A DNA stretch of 64,000 nucleotides from Anastatus disparis. Taxonomy: Eukaryota; Arthropoda; Insecta; Hymenoptera; Eupelmidae. This document shows positions 1 through 12,372 of this stretch, one piece after another; positions within the stretch are counted from its first letter, which is position 1, and each line of letters opens with the position of its first letter. The translations under genes were made by a program, and so were the position numbers. The notes under the pieces are model-generated. The model worked only from the letters and a program-made list of their open reading frames with translations, was not told where the DNA came from and searched no databases. The DNA lies in assembly GCA_017163975.1 (NCBI GenBank), contig JAFFSR010000364.1:62001-126000 (forward strand). The letters run 5' to 3'.

Positions 1-909
1 ATAATATAGTAATTTTTGCTACAATCTTTAGTTATATTTATTATAGGATTTCTCTCAGTGTAAACTTAATAATTGCAATTTGCTTATATAAGTCTTTAGC
101 TAAAAAATAGGCCCTATAAAACTTCATTTGGTTAGATAGAACTCGAGAAATATAAAACTACGCAACTGTCTAAAAAAAATCTTGTAATACAATATCTCAC
201 ATTAGAAAATTGATTTCGTAAAAATCAAAAATTGTGCTTCATTTGGATGTGAAAAACTATAAATTTGTGGTATTTTTCAGTGACTATTTAACGTTTTAGT
301 ATGAGCAATCTCATGGAAAACCAACTCTTGATTTTGGTTTAATACGGATTTTGAATATTACAGAACGGCAATTATAGATGCGCTGATTTTTCGTAAACTT
401 ATCAACTGCAATTTGATTATATAGGTCTTAAGAGTAGGCCGAAGCAGATTCGATATCGACCGAGAATCGAAAATCCGTTGTTTAATTTTCTCCTACTATA
501 CGTAATAGAATGCATTAAAATTTTAAATACATTCATCAAATTTATTTCTCTATTGCGCTTGCCAAAAATAATTTAAGAAATTTTTTTCAAATTAAAAATT
601 TTATACTACAGCTGTTTATTAAACGCTAAGTGCTGTTACTTACTTTTGTTTGAAATGTGGTAAATTTTATGAAAAAAACATCTACTATACAATCATGTAT
701 GTTTAAAAAATTTCGCTCGATAACAATTTCTTTTGAAAACAGTATAATTATTTTATTTATGATAAAATAACATTTTCACTTCTCGGTCGGTAATCAAAAC
801 TGCTCCGGCCCACTCTTAAGCTAAATAATAAGCCCTATAAAACTTCATTTGGTTTGATACAATTCGAGAAATATGAAAACACGCTACTGTCTAAAAAAAA
901 TTTTATTAA
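1..909. repeat. 333-bp satellite, left block, interrupted by a MITE
   Basis: The block carries the same monomer that is tandem at 8935-10265. Landmarks are GTGAYTATTTAACGTTTTAG, a run around AACTCGAGAAATATGAAAACACG, and an ATAAGCCCTATAAAAC block. A MITE splits one monomer inside its GTCTTAAGCT word. I see no gene here. The strong A/T skew and translation-stop density argue against coding. Confidence 0.8.
432..815. mobile_element. TTAA-flanked MITE, GAG-tip clan
   Basis: This is a 384-bp foldback whose ends are GAGTAGGCCG and CGGCCCACTC. TTAA lies immediately outside each end (428-431 and 816-819). Neighbouring satellite monomers contain the uninterrupted word GTCTTAAGCT, which serves as an empty site, so TTAA is the target duplication. 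No coding capacity is visible, so it must rely on a transposase supplied in trans. A TTAA target is typical of piggyBac and also of Sola3-type elements; which one applies is not resolved. Confidence 0.85.
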
Positions 910-3402
910 CAAAAGTTCGTAAAAAAATTTTTTTTTTAAACTTAACTTAAAACTGCGATATTTCGGAAACGGCTTAATGAATTTGAAAAATCCGGACGGT
1001 GTTTAAAAGATCAGACAAAATACTATTTTTTTGTGTCCTGCAAAATATTTTTATCTTTTTTTCTAACTCTATTTTTAATGATTGAAAAATTTTTTATTTC
1101 TACGAATTTTTAAATTTTAATCAATCAAATGTAACTTTTTAACGAATTAATAAAATTAAAAAATTCTAACAAGACTGAAAAGTCGAGTAAATTTCCTAAA
1201 TCTTTATGTTTAATGATTTTTTTGTATCTATTTTCTGCGTGTAGCTAAAAATGCGCAAAAATGGAATGTACAATGAAATCAGTTTAATATGGTAATATTT
1301 TCCAATATCGCGAGTCTATTTTTGTTTACATTTTAACATGTGTTCAAATCTGTAGTTCGTATATACATACGAAGAATCAAATTTGTAAATAACTTTAATT
1401 TATTCAAAAAATGACACTATCATTTATAATAATTGTGATAAAATTTGTGATAATTTTGTTAAAAGTATACAATACCGTTCATTAGTTCGTAAAAAATTTT
1501 TTTTTTAGAAACTCAACTTCAAACTGCTATATTTCGGAAATGATTGGATAAATTTCAAAAATTTGGACGGCGTTTACTCAGGGAGTCGAAAAAAGTGGTT
1601 TCCAAAAAAATGTCTGTATGTGTGTGTGTGTGTTTGCGTGTGCGTGTGCGTGTGTGTGTATGATTTCAGTACGCCAAAAATATCTCGAGAACTACTCAGT
1701 GGATTTGCTTCAAATTTTGCATGCAATTTATTTTTTTGTCTAACTGGGCGGAAAGCTATATAAAATTAGTTTTCTTAGTGCAGTTTTTTTTAGAGCCATT
1801 TTAATAATTTAAAAAAAATTTTTATTTTTCATTTTTTTGGTATTTTACGTAAACTACTCAAAGAAGTTTCTGGAAAATTTGTATGGACATTATTTGCGAC
1901 TGCCAAAACAAGAAAAAATTTTACTAACTGATTTTCTTAGCGCACTTTTAATTTTAGAGCAATTTGAAAATTTTGAAAAAAAAATTTTTTCTTTATTTTT
2001 CTTTTATTTTATGGAAACCATTCGATAGATTTGCTCCAAAATTTGTATGCAAGTTATTCGCTATTGTCTGAGGAAAATTAACTTTGAAAAACTCATTTCT
2101 TTAGCACAGTTTTAATTTTAGAGCATTTAGAAAATTTTTAAAATAATGTTTATTTTTCATTTTTTTATATTACACAAAAACCATTCGTTAGATTTGCTCT
2201 AAAATCATTATGCAAATTATTCGTTATTGCCTTAATAAAACAAGCTTTAGAGAACTTATTTTCTTAGCGCAGTTTTAATTTAAGAGAATTTTGAAAATTT
2301 TCAAAAAATGTTTATTTTTTATTTTTTTTTATATTACACTAAAACCATTCGATAGATTTGCTATAAAATTATTATGAAAATTATTAGTTATTGCCTTCAT
2401 GAAACAAGCTTTGAAAAACTTATTTTCTTAGCGTAGTTATAATTTTAAAGCATTTTGAAAATTAAAAAAAAAATTTATTTAAAATTTTTCATTTTTTTTG
2501 GATCTTACGTAAACTACTGTGAGAATTTGCTTAAAAATGTGTATAGAAATTATTTGATACTGTTAAAATAATAAAAACATTTAAAAACTGATTTTTTTGG
2601 CATACTATTAATTTTATTATTTTCCTATTTCACGGAAACCCTTCGATAGATTTGCTCAAAAATTTTTATGCAAATTATTCACTATTGTCTAAAGAAAATA
2701 TGATTTCGAAAACTAATTTTCTCAGTGCAGTTTTAATATAAAAGAATTTTGAAAATTTTCATACGAATTTTTATTTTTCATTTATCTTCTTTCTTAGCGT
2801 GGTTACGATTAGAAATTTCGTTGTCATCGTTCTTTTAAAGTACAAATTTATAAATAAATATTAATGTTAGACAATTTTTTTATATTAAAATCACATTTGA
2901 ATAAATATAAAAAAATTCAATGAAACTCAAAGAGATCTATGAGAAAGCATTCCGCCAAAGCACTTGGCAGCGTTTTGTAACTTGCTTATCTAAACAAAAA
3001 TTGACTCGCGACATTGGAAAATATTATCATATCTAAAACTGATTTTCTTGTACTTTCCATTTTTGCGCATTTTTAGCTACATGCAGGAAATAGATACAAA
3101 AAACCATTAAACATAAAAATTCAGGAAACTCTTCAGTCGCGTTCGAATTTTTTAATTTTATCAATTTCTTAAAAAGTTACATTTGATTGATTGAAATTTA
3201 AAAGTTCGTAAAGATGAAAAAATTTTCTATTATTAGAAATAGAGGTAAAAAAAGAGATAAAAATGATTGGCAGGACACATAAAAATAGTATTTTGTCTGA
3301 TCTTTCAAACGCCGTCCAGATATTTTAAATTCATCGAGCAGTTTCCGAAATATCGCAGTTTGAAGTTGAGTTAAAAAAAAAAAAAAAATTTACTAACTTT
3401 TG
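910..3402. mobile_element. Tc1/mariner-like non-autonomous element with long TIRs
   Basis: The arms at about 910-1345 and 2985-3402 are inverted copies, both with CAAAAGTT-GTAAA next to the tip and ATATTTCGGAAAC further in. The right end continues to a TACAGTACCGCTCAAAAG-type end (reverse strand), giving the TA plus CAGT tip typical of Tc1/mariner. The left end has lost about 10 bp of this tip. There is no transposase ORF inside, and the interior is filled by another repeat (1480-2990). Confidence 0.65.
1480..2990. repeat. Nested element made of degenerate 150-180 bp tandem units
   Basis: The block begins with a second copy of the GTTCGTAAA terminal motif, then a (TG)n tract at 1615-1660. 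Repeated units follow, each with CTTAGCGCAGTTTTAATTT, a poly-T stretch, and TTCGATAGATTTGCTCAAA. It ends with GCCAAAGCACTTGGCAGCG near 2960-2978. The same units and the same end occur at 48600-53095, so this is a partial copy of that element sitting inside the Tc1-like element. The short ORFs at 1563 and 1837 are low-complexity shadows. Confidence 0.65.
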
Positions 3403-3750
3403 AGCGGTACTGTAAATTAAAGGTATTTTTCAGTGATTATTTAACGTTTTAGTATGAGCAACCTCATGGGAAACCAGTTCTTGATTTTGGTTTTATACGA
3501 TTTTTTAACATTACAGAATCGCAATTATAGATGGGCTAATTTTTCGTGAACTTAATAATTCCAATTTGTTTATATAAGTCTTAAGCTGAAAAATAAGCCC
3601 TATAAAACCTCATTCGGTTAGATATAATTCGAGGAATATGAAAACACGTAACTGTCTAAAAAAATCCTGTAAATACAATATTTCACGTTAGAAAATTGAT
3701 ACTGTAAATATCAAAAATCGAGCTTCATTTTAAAGTGAAAAACTATGAAG
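3403..3750. repeat. 333-bp satellite, middle block
   Basis: This is one monomer of the satellite seen at both ends of the first 10 kb (GTGATTATTTAACGTTTTAG at 3433, AAGCCCTATAAAACC near 3596). It lies between the Tc1-like element and the large foldback. No gene. Confidence 0.75.
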
Positions 3751-4399
3751 AGTATAGCCGAATAAGCATGTAAAAATGGCCTTAACTCAGATTTTCCTGA
3801 ACCTTTGCTTATTTTTATGTTTTGTCAAAAAACTAAAATCCTGAAAGTTTCAGATCCCTATGGTCAAAATTGGCTTCATAATCTTAGAAAAAGTGTTTTT
3901 CGGTTTTTTTGCTATAATTAAGTGAATTCTTAATGGATCTTCAAAATTCGAAATCGAGTTGAAAGAGGACGATAAAACGCATATATTTAGGGACTATATA
4001 GAATCTTATGAGTCTCAAACATAACCTGAAAATAAATTTGAAAATTTCAAAATGGCCTGTACATTAACGGTATGAATGCATACTTATTTTTGACTTTTAG
4101 AAACTTTACCTTTCATAAAATCTATCATTCATAGTTTTTGCAGATTTTTGTAGGAATGGTGGAAAGTACCTAAAATATAAAAATACTGAAAATTTTATAG
4201 ATTTATAGCATTTTAGAGGCTCTATTGCATTCTGATCATGAAAATAACACCAAGTACATATTCAGCGACCAAAAAAATCCCCTAAATATTGATATTTAGT
4301 CGGATTTATACCATATGTATCCATAAAATACGAGAATAAGCTTAAAAAAATCGTTTTTCGACCAAAAAGACTCGTGTAATCTTTTTATTAATATCTTAA

Positions 4400-4784
4400 G
4401 AGCAGGCCGGATTCGCTGTCCTTGTCTAATTGGCATTTTTGTTATTTACTCAAGTTTTAATCGGTGTATCTTCAAATTAAAGGTCGAGCGCAATAGATAT
4501 TATTATTATGAACATCTATGCAGAAGAAAAAAAATATCTACCGGTTTGTTTTTGAGAAAAGTAAGTAACGCCAAAGTAAAAGTTTATGTTTATAATATTT
4601 TCGCGTTACTTACTTTTCTCAAAAACAAAGCGGTAGATATTTTTTTTCTTGTGCATAGATGTTCATAATAATAATATCTATTGCGCTCGACCTTTAATTT
4701 GAAGATACACCGATTAAAACTTGAGTAAATAACTAACAACTCAATTGTTACTCGGTCGGTATCAGGTTCTATTCCGGCCTACCG
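4400..4784. mobile_element. TTAA-flanked MITE, GAG-tip clan
   Basis: This is a 385-bp palindrome between TTAA at 4396-4399 and at 4785-4788. The left tip is GAGCAGGCCGG and the right tip is CCGGCCTACCG. The two arms match over more than 100 bp around TTAATTTGAAGATACACCG. The matching right arm of the host foldback (near 7480) shows the unoccupied sequence, supporting insertion after the foldback formed. Confidence 0.85.
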
Positions 4785-5280
4785 TTAAACTATAATTTCA
4801 CCACGTCATCTTTAAAGTAACCTTAAAAATTTATTCACTAACCAATAACTTCCTTGATACTGATTTTTAATCTTATTCAGTACAATTTTTGGCCGAAAGA
4901 TATAAAATTAACTTCAAAAGATGCATATAGTGACTAAAAATGACCTCAACTATCATTTTTCTGACGTATTCGAAACAATTCTTTGTATGATTTCTTTGAA
5001 ATAACCTCAAAAACATATTGATGGATTCTAAAAGCTTCTTACTGAGATTGTTTATATTGTTCAGTGCGATGTTTTGTCGAGCACCACCAAAATATCGCCA
5101 AATAATGCGCTTAGACAACAAAAATATTTCATTTTGTGCTACAGCATTATTTAAAAGTAATTAACATCAAAATAGTAATGTTATATTACTATTTTAAATC
5201 GTAATATTACTAAAATATTTTACTATTTTAAAGATACATTAGCGAGCCGAACTTGTGTTGGAGTACAAGCATGCAGGTAA

Positions 5281-5351
5281 GCCCCGCACAGTATAAAACG
5301 TTTGAAATATTTTCGAAATATTTCAAAACATTTCATGCTGTGCGGGACAGC
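5281..5351. repeat. 70-bp perfect-ended hairpin
   Basis: GCCCCGCACAG at the left pairs with CTGTGCGGGAC at the right. The interior is an AAACGTTT/GAAATATTTC palindrome. The AAACGTTT theme recurs in the 10777-11727 element, so this may be a minimal relative. Confidence 0.6.
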
Positions 5352-5617
5352 TCTGTAGTTTATATTTTTTAGTGTTACCGTAGAAGATCTAGTTTCTGAT
5401 TATATAAAAGAAATCATGCCCTGATAAGAATCCCGTTTTTTACGGTATCAACTGTTCGAATTAAAAAATAAAGACAATGATTACATAACACAAGAACGTA
5501 ACAATAATTTTCAAAAATATGCACATTTAGGCAATCTGAAACTGAAAATAAATTAGTCTGCTATTTTAGTTGATAACGAAAAAAATATTATCTTTATTAA
5601 ACTTAAAATATGATTTA

Positions 5618-5990
5618 AGAGGCCGCCGTATCTCTCTGTCCTTTTCTGATTACAAAATTATTTTTTTTCCAAAAACTAGCAGATAAAGGCAGAAATGAAG
5701 AGATAGTTTCGATTTGTATAATGAAAATTGATACTTTCTTTTATAAAGATAGGTTAATTTTATCGCTTTCTTTTCGAGAAAAGTTGGACTAACTTATGAA
5801 ATTAGAGATTCGAGGCAGAAAATACGATTTTCAAGTTATTCCAACTCTTCTAGAAAACCAAGCGATAAAATAAATTTATTCTCATCAGAGAAAATATTGC
5901 TATTTATTATACGCATCGAAACCATCTTTTAATTTCTGCCTCTAGTAACTAGTTTTTATAAAAAATAAATTTTAAATAGATTCGGTAAAA
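5618..5990. mobile_element. Degenerate TTAA MITE (GAG-tip clan)
   Basis: The left end is TTAA (5614-5617) plus GAGGCCGCCGTATC-TCTGTCCTTTTCTGAT, close to the tip of the MITEs at 17823 and 40887. The interior is a diverged palindrome around AGGCAGAAA. The right tip is decayed and its boundary is approximate. Confidence 0.55.
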
Positions 5991-6044
5991 GAGGTATCTG
6001 TGTCGGTATACAGCAGTCTCTGAATTATTAAAAAATTGTTCATT

Positions 6045-7180
6045 TTTAAATTACTAATTTTTTAATTGCTTACTATTTGTTATTCATTATTTTTCTTTAT
6101 AATTTAGTTAAATTCAGTTTTTAATTTTAAAAATAATTATTTAGTAATGATTTGGTAATAAAATATTTTTAAAAAAATTTTGCAGAAAAAAATTGTGTGT
6201 ATCCAGGTTTGAACCCATGCCCTTAATTAAAGTGATATATAAAAATATGAGGTTATCAAAATCATTTAAGTTAAAATTTAAATGTGATTGAACTTGTGAA
6301 GGGTTTGATAAGCATGTATTATTTTTTGTTTTGATCGTGGGTTCAAACCTCGGTACACACAATTTTTATTTTTCAAAAATTTTTAAAAAATATTTTATCA
6401 CCAAATTATTATTAAATAATTATTTTTAAAATTAAAAACTGAATTCAACTGACTAGGAGAGTATCAGACCTCCGGATCACGGATTTTGCTTAAACGTTGG
6501 GATAAGTTTTCAGATGTCAAAATATGAAAGAAAACAAAATTTTAGACCCCAACGCTTAATATTTCCCCAGTTACAGGCAATTAAAGAAAATCACTAAAAA
6601 CGTTACTAGATTTTTAAACGCATATAGTTCCTTAGCATTGATAGCTAGCAGCTTGAAACTTTTTTTAAATGAAAGCTGAGCTCAAATCCTTTCGAAATAG
6701 TAGTTATAGCATGTCAAAATATTATTTTTTCCCAAAGTTATAACGTGATAAACATTGGACCTGATTTTTCTTTTTAAAACATTAATTAATAACAAAAGCT
6801 GAAAATGGGTCTAATGTTTATTACGCTATAACTTTGGGAAAAAATAATATTTTGACATGCTATAACTACTATTTCGAAAGGATTTGAGCTCAGCTTTCAT
6901 TTAAAAAAGTTTCAAGCTGCTAGCTATCAATGCTAAGGAACTATATGCGTTTGAAAATCTAGTAACTTTTTTAGTGATTTTCTTTAATTGCCTGTAACTA
7001 GGGAAATATTGAGCGTTGGGGTCTAAAATTTTATTTCCTTTTATATTTTGACATCTGAAAACTTATCACAAAGTTTAAGCAAAATCCGCGATCCGGAGGT
7101 CTGATACTCTCCTAGTGAATTATAAAGAAAAATAATGAATAACAAATAGTAAGTGAATAAATAATTAGTAATTTATTTGG
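6045..7180. repeat. AT-rich palindrome with a B-box-like core, split by an insertion
   Basis: The outer arms (ATTATTTTTCTTTATAATT; TTGTGTGTATCCAGGTTTGAACCC versus GGGTTCAAACCTCGGTACACACAA) are inverted copies centred near 6280. The right arm is split by the 6453-7115 element. The GGTTCAAACC words resemble a tRNA B-box, but there is no A-box or tRNA fold. The 73-residue minus-strand ORF here is a palindrome artefact. Confidence 0.6.
6453..7115. mobile_element. 663-bp palindromic MITE, AGGAGAGT family
   Basis: This is a near-perfect palindrome with ends CTAGGAGAGT and ACTCTCCTAG, flanked by TGA (6450-6452 and 7116-7118). The inner turn is AACATTAATTAATAAC. Removing it and one TGA restores the right arm of the host palindrome, which supports a 3-bp target duplication. 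Duplications of 3 bp are known for PIF/Harbinger and for some CACTA-like groups. No coding sequence. Confidence 0.85.
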
Positions 7181-8284
7181 CGCATTATTTTGCGATATTT
7201 TTGTGGTACTTGACAAAATATCGCACAGAACAATATAAACAATCGCAGTGAGAAGTTCTTAGAATTCTCCAATATATTTTATCGTCGAATATGTTGTTTT
7301 GAATATGACAGAAAAATGATAGTTGAGGTTATTTTTAATCACTAAGTGAATATTTTGAGGTTAATTTCATATCTTTCGGCCAAAAATCGTACTGAATAAG
7401 ATTAACAATCAGTATCAAGGAGGTTATTGGTCAGTAAATAAATTTTTAAGGTTACTTTGAAGATAACGTGGTAAAATTATAGTTTAGGATGATAATAAAA
7501 AGACTACAGGAGTTTTTTTGGTCGAAAAATGATTTTTTTTAAGCTTATTCTCGTATTTTATGGATGAATATAATATGAATCCGACCAAATATATTTAGGG
7601 GTTTTTTGGGTCGCTGAACGCGTTTTTGGTGTTAATTTCATGATCAGAATGCAATTAAGCCTCTAAAATGCCATAAATCTTTAAAATTTTTAGTTTTTGG
7701 ATATTTCAGGTACTTTCCACCATTCCTACAGTTCAGCAAAACTTATAAATAATAGATTTTATAAAAAGAAAAGTTTTTAGAAGCCAAAAATAGAAATGCA
7801 TTAATACAACTAATGTACAGGCCATTTTGAAATTTTCGAAAGTATTTTTAGGTTATGGTTCAGGCTCGTAAGGTTCTATATAGTCACTAAATATATGCGT
7901 TTTACCGTCCTCTTTTACCTCGATTTCGAATTTTGAAGTTATATTAGGAATTTACCTAATTACAGCAAAAAAAAACGAAAAACACGTTTTTTGAGATTAT
8001 GAAGCCAATTTTGACCACAGGGATCTGAAACTTTCAGGATTTTAGTTTTTTGATAAGACAAAAAAATAAGCAAAGTTTTAGGGAAATCCGAGTTAAGGCT
8101 ATTTTCACATACTTATTCGGCTACACTCTTTCTTAAATATTTTAAATATTTCATGGATTGTTTATAATGAATTATAAATCTTACATGAAATATTTCTTAA
8201 ACGCATTTTGAAACATTTAATGCAAGATTCAATAGATATTCTAAATATTTTCAATGAAAGATTTATAATAATTAATCTCTCGCA

Positions 8285-8910
8285 AAATGTCTTTTTGGTC
8301 GAAAAACGAGTTTTTAGAGCTTATTCTCGTATTTTATGGATGCATATGATATAAATCCGACTAAATATCGATATTTAGGAGATTTTTTTTGGTGGCTGAA
8401 CGTGTATTTGGTGTTATTTTTATGATCATAATGCAATAGAGCCTCTAAAATGCTATAAATCTATAAAATTTTCAGTTTTTCTATATTTTAGGTACTTTCC
8501 ACCATCCCTACAAAAATCTGCAGAAAATATGAATGATAGATTTTATGAAAAGTAAAGTTTCTAAAAGTCAAAAATAAGTATGCATTCATACCGTTAATGT
8601 ACAGGCCATTTTGAAATTTTCAAATTTATTTTTAGGTCATGTTTGAGACTCATAAGGTTTTATATAATCCCTAAATATATGCGTTTTATCATCCTCTTTT
8701 ACCTCGATTTCGAATTTTAAAGTTATATTAAGAATTCACCTAATTACAGCGAAAAAACCGAAAAACACGTTTTTTGAGATTATGAAGCCAATTTTGACCA
8801 TAGGGATCTGAAACTTTCAGGATTTTAGTTTTTTGACAAGACAAAAAAATAAGCAAAGTTTTAGGGAAATCCGAGTTAAGGCCACTTTTACATGCTTATT
8901 CAGCTATTAC
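8285..8910 (-). repeat. Extra copy of the large foldback's terminal region
   Basis: This is a second copy, in the same orientation as 7500-8125, of the outer roughly 620 bp of the foldback, ending in ACATGCTTATTCAGCTA. The foldback's right end is therefore duplicated, separated by about 160 bp of ATATTT-rich DNA. Confidence 0.7.
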
Positions 8911-8934
8911 ACGTAGAAGCTATTTCATTCAGCT

Positions 8935-10265
8935 ATTCACGTTAGAAAATCGATATTGTACAAATTGAAAATCGTGCGTTATTTTAAAGTAAAAACTATA
9001 ACTTTATTACTTATTTTTTAGTGATTATTCAACGTTTTAGTATGAGCGATCTCATGAGAAGCGGACTCTAAATTTTGGTTTTATACGATTTTTTAACATT
9101 ACAGAATCGCAATTATAGATGGGCTAATTTTTCGTATACTTAACGACTGCGATTTAATTATATAGGTCTAAAGTTAAGAAAGAAGCCCTATAAAACTTTA
9201 TTTGGTTAGATACAACTCGAGAAATATGAAAACACGCAACTGTCTAAAAAAAATCTTGTAGATAGAATACCTCACGTTAAAAAATTATCATCGCAAAAAT
9301 CGAAAATAAGTTCATATAAATTTTTATTATTTTTTAGGGATTATTTAACGTTTTAGTATGAGCAATCTCATGAGAAACGGACTCTTAATTTTGGTTTTAT
9401 ACGATTTTTTAACAATACAGAATCGCAATTATAGAAGGGCCAATTTTTTGTAAATTTTTACAACTGCGTTTGGATTATATAAGTCTTAAGCCACAAAATA
9501 AGCCCTATGAAACTTTATTTGGTTAGATACAACTCGAGAAATATGAAAACACGCAACTGTCTAAAAAAATCTTGTAAATACAATATCTCACGTTAGAAAA
9601 TTGATATCGTAAAAATTGAAAATCGTGCGTTATTTTAATGTAAAAAACTATAATTTTATGGCATTATTTAGTGATTATTTAACGTTCTAGTATGAACTAT
9701 CTCATGGGAAACGGACTCTTGATTTTGGTTTTATACGATTTTTGGACATTACGGAATCGCAATTATAGATATGCCAATTTTTCGTAAGTTTAACAACGGC
9801 GATTTGATTATATAAGTCTTAAGCTACAAAATAAGCCGTATAAAACTTTATTTGGTTAGATACAACTCGAGAAATATGAAAACACGCAACTGTCTAAAAA
9901 AATCTTGTAATTACAATATCTCATGTTAGAAAATTGATATCGTAAAAATTGAAAATCGTGCGTTATTTTAATGTAAAAAACTATAATTTTATGGCATTAT
10001 TTAGTGATTATTTAACGTTCTAGTATGAACTATCTCATGGGAAACGGACTCTTGATTTTAGTTTTGTACGATTTCTTAAAATTACAGAATCACAATTATA
10101 GATGGGCTAATTTTTCGTGAACTTAATAATTGCAATTTGTTTATATAAGTCTTAAGCTGAGAAATAAGCCCTATGAAACCTCATTCGGTTAGATACAACT
10201 CGAGAAATATGAAAACATGCAACTGTCAAAAAAAAATCTAGTAAATACAATATCTCACGTTACAG
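8935..10265. repeat. 333-bp tandem satellite, about four monomers
   Basis: The word GTGATTATTTAACGTT (or a near variant) occurs at 9021, 9337, 9671 and 10004, giving spacings of 316, 334 and 333. Each monomer contains AACTCGAGAAATATGAAAACACG and CAATATCTCACGTTA. The last two monomers are the most alike. No ORF. The array may be larger than shown, because 1-3750 holds more monomers of it. Confidence 0.9.
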
Positions 10266-10776
10266 AATTTACCATATTTCCATGTAAATTAGAAACAATT
10301 TTTTTTTCTAAATTATCCTTAGATTTTTCATTTATAATGTTCCACAGGGTTATAAATAATTAAATTCATTATAACAAAAAATTGGCCACTGGTTGAGCTT
10401 GGTAGCAAAGAAATTTGAATTTTATTAATACATTTCTATTAAAAAATTGAAAGTTTTTGTGTTTTCAGCGTCTGGACTGAATAATATTTTTATTAATAAT
10501 ATTCGTGTTCTATTAAACATTTATTTTTTCTGAATTATGGATATTTTTTGAATGAATTATAATTAATCTTAACTAATTTGATGTTTAATTTTAAAAATTA
10601 TTTCAGTAATAATGGCATAAATGATAATACTGAATAAGCGCTGTGTTAAATTATCTTAATTTTTATTCTTATGAACAAGCAAATGTCATAAAATAAGGCA
10701 GCAATCAATCAATATAAAAAAGCTGCATAAAATCTTTTAAATATTAACGATTGATTTACTCAACCTTTTGTGTCGC
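10266..10776. other. AT-rich spacer, nothing recognised
   Basis: There is no ORF of note, RNA signature or repeat boundary that I can support. It lies between the satellite and a palindromic element. Confidence 0.5.
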
Positions 10777-11727
10777 TACCCTAACAGCACAAAACGTTTC
10801 AAAAATATTTTAAAAACGTTTTCTGGTGAACTTATTTATGTTCGTAAATTTTGACAAAAATATGTATTTAAAACGTTTTTAAAACGTAAAATATGTCCGC
10901 ATATTTTAGATTCTCAAGAGTAATTTAACGTCTGTGGAACGTTTAAGAGGCGGCCGTATCATTCTGTCCTTGTCTAATCTAAATTTTCGTTATTATTAAT
11001 AAATAAAATATTTTCATAGAAAAGTAAGACAACCGCCCAATAGAGCAAAAGACAAGCAAATGATTCTTTTCTATGAAAAAGTATAAAATATTTATTATTT
11101 TTCGAGTGAAATCTGAAACGAAAAAACAGTTCAATCAACTCAATCAAGTTCGATTGTTTTTCCGTTTCAGACTTCACTTGAAAAATAATAAAAATTTCAT
11201 ATTTTTTCATAGAAAAGAATCGTTTGCTTGTCTTTTGCTCTATTGGGCGGTTGTTACTTTTCTATGAAAATGTTTTATTTATTTATAATAACGAAAATTT
11301 AGATTAGACAAGGACAGAATGATACGGCCTCTTCTTAAGAAACATTTAGAAAACGTTTTCTCGATGAAAATTTACGTTGTCTTAAATGTCCAAACGTTTC
11401 TAAAACGTTTAAAAAACATTTTATTTTATCTTTATAAAAAATTATTATATAGAGAAAAAAAATTATACCAAATAAAACGTTTTTTAAATGTTAAGGAAAC
11501 GTTTGGATATTTAAGCTTGCGTAAATTTTCATTGAGAAACCGTTTTCTAAACGTTTTTTAAACGTTCCGTAAACGTTATATTACTCTTAAGAATCTAAAC
11601 TATGCGGACATATTTTACGTTTTAAAAACGTTTTAAGTACGTATTTTTGTCGAAATTTACAAACGTATATAAGTTTACCAGAAAAAGTTTCTAAAACGGT
11701 TTTGAAAATTTTTTGTGTTGTTAGGGT
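10777..11727. mobile_element. Palindromic element rich in AAACGTTT words
   Basis: The ends TACCCTAACAGCACAAAA and TTTTGTGTTGTTAGGGTA are inverted. The arms are packed with AACGTTT/AAACGTTTT words and share CGTAAAATATGTCCGCATA. A 388-bp TTAA MITE sits at the centre; without it the element is about 560 bp. The 80-residue ORF at 11319 is a shadow of this repeat. Family not recognised; the flanking duplication may be TA. Confidence 0.7.
10947..11334. mobile_element. TTAA-flanked MITE, GAG-tip clan
   Basis: This is a 388-bp palindrome between TTAA at 10943-10946 and 11335-11338. The tips are GAGGCGGCCG and CGGCCTCTTC. The arms share CTGTCCTTGTCTAATC and a TTTTCATAGAAAAG block. ORFs at 10974 (minus) and 11073 (plus) encode nearly the same peptide because the two arms are inverted copies; they are not genes. 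The element at 43831-44067 is a shorter relative. Confidence 0.85.
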
Positions 11728-12372
11728 ATCTATTGTTTGAGTATTACGCATAAATTTCTTGCTGAAGATGAGTCTCGCTCGTGGTAAGGGTCGATAAAAC
11801 AGAGCATTATTTTAGTTTTAATTATCTATTCATTTATTTCATATTTAAAACAATATCTATTTGTTTATTGTACTTTATAATTATAATATAATTTATTTGT
11901 AACAATATCTGTTAGTATTTTATGTTTTCTCAATTGACATAACTTAAAATACAAAAGAAATCCTATATCAATGCACACTTTTTAAATTATTTTAAAATTA
12001 TAAATAAGTGCAATAAATTAATTTTTTATAGTAACTTTTTTCCTTTCAATTTATTATTAATTATCAAATCATAAAAAATATTTTTTTAAATACTTTTTTC
12101 TGACCGATTTTGGGTATTTTTGAATTTCATTCTCTGACGCTACCACTATTGGCATCGCATGTTTTAATATAAATGTTTTCAATTTCACTACATTAAAATT
12201 CAGTATCATCTATATTTTTTAATTAATTTTTACTCTAAAGAGATAAACACTCTGAGTGAATAACGATCTTTTTATTTTCATAAAATATTACCTAACCTAA
12301 ATCAGCATATGTAGCGTATAAAACTCCGCTACTACAGCAGAAGGCGCAGAATATCAAAGTTACTAAAATTCC
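11728..12372. other. Spacer without recognisable features
   Basis: AT-rich sequence without coding potential or repeat termini that I can support. Confidence 0.5.

Larger units (their letters stand above)
3753..8125. mobile_element. Large foldback element with arms over 1 kb
   Basis: The left arm (about 3753-5135) and right arm (about 7180-8125) are inverted copies. The ends read TATAGCCGAATAAGC and its reverse complement near 8110-8124. The arms share landmark blocks (GAAGCCAATTTTGACC; the GGTACTTTCCACCAT region; a GCGATATTTTG region near the inner end). The left arm carries a TTAA MITE that the right arm lacks. No transposase is visible. The centre (5135-7180) is filled with other palindromes. 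The superfamily is unknown. Confidence 0.7.

Noticed and set aside
6180..6365. A tRNA-like or SINE head suggested by GGTTTGAACCC
   Set aside because: The word is part of a palindrome; there is no A-box, tRNA fold, tail or duplication.
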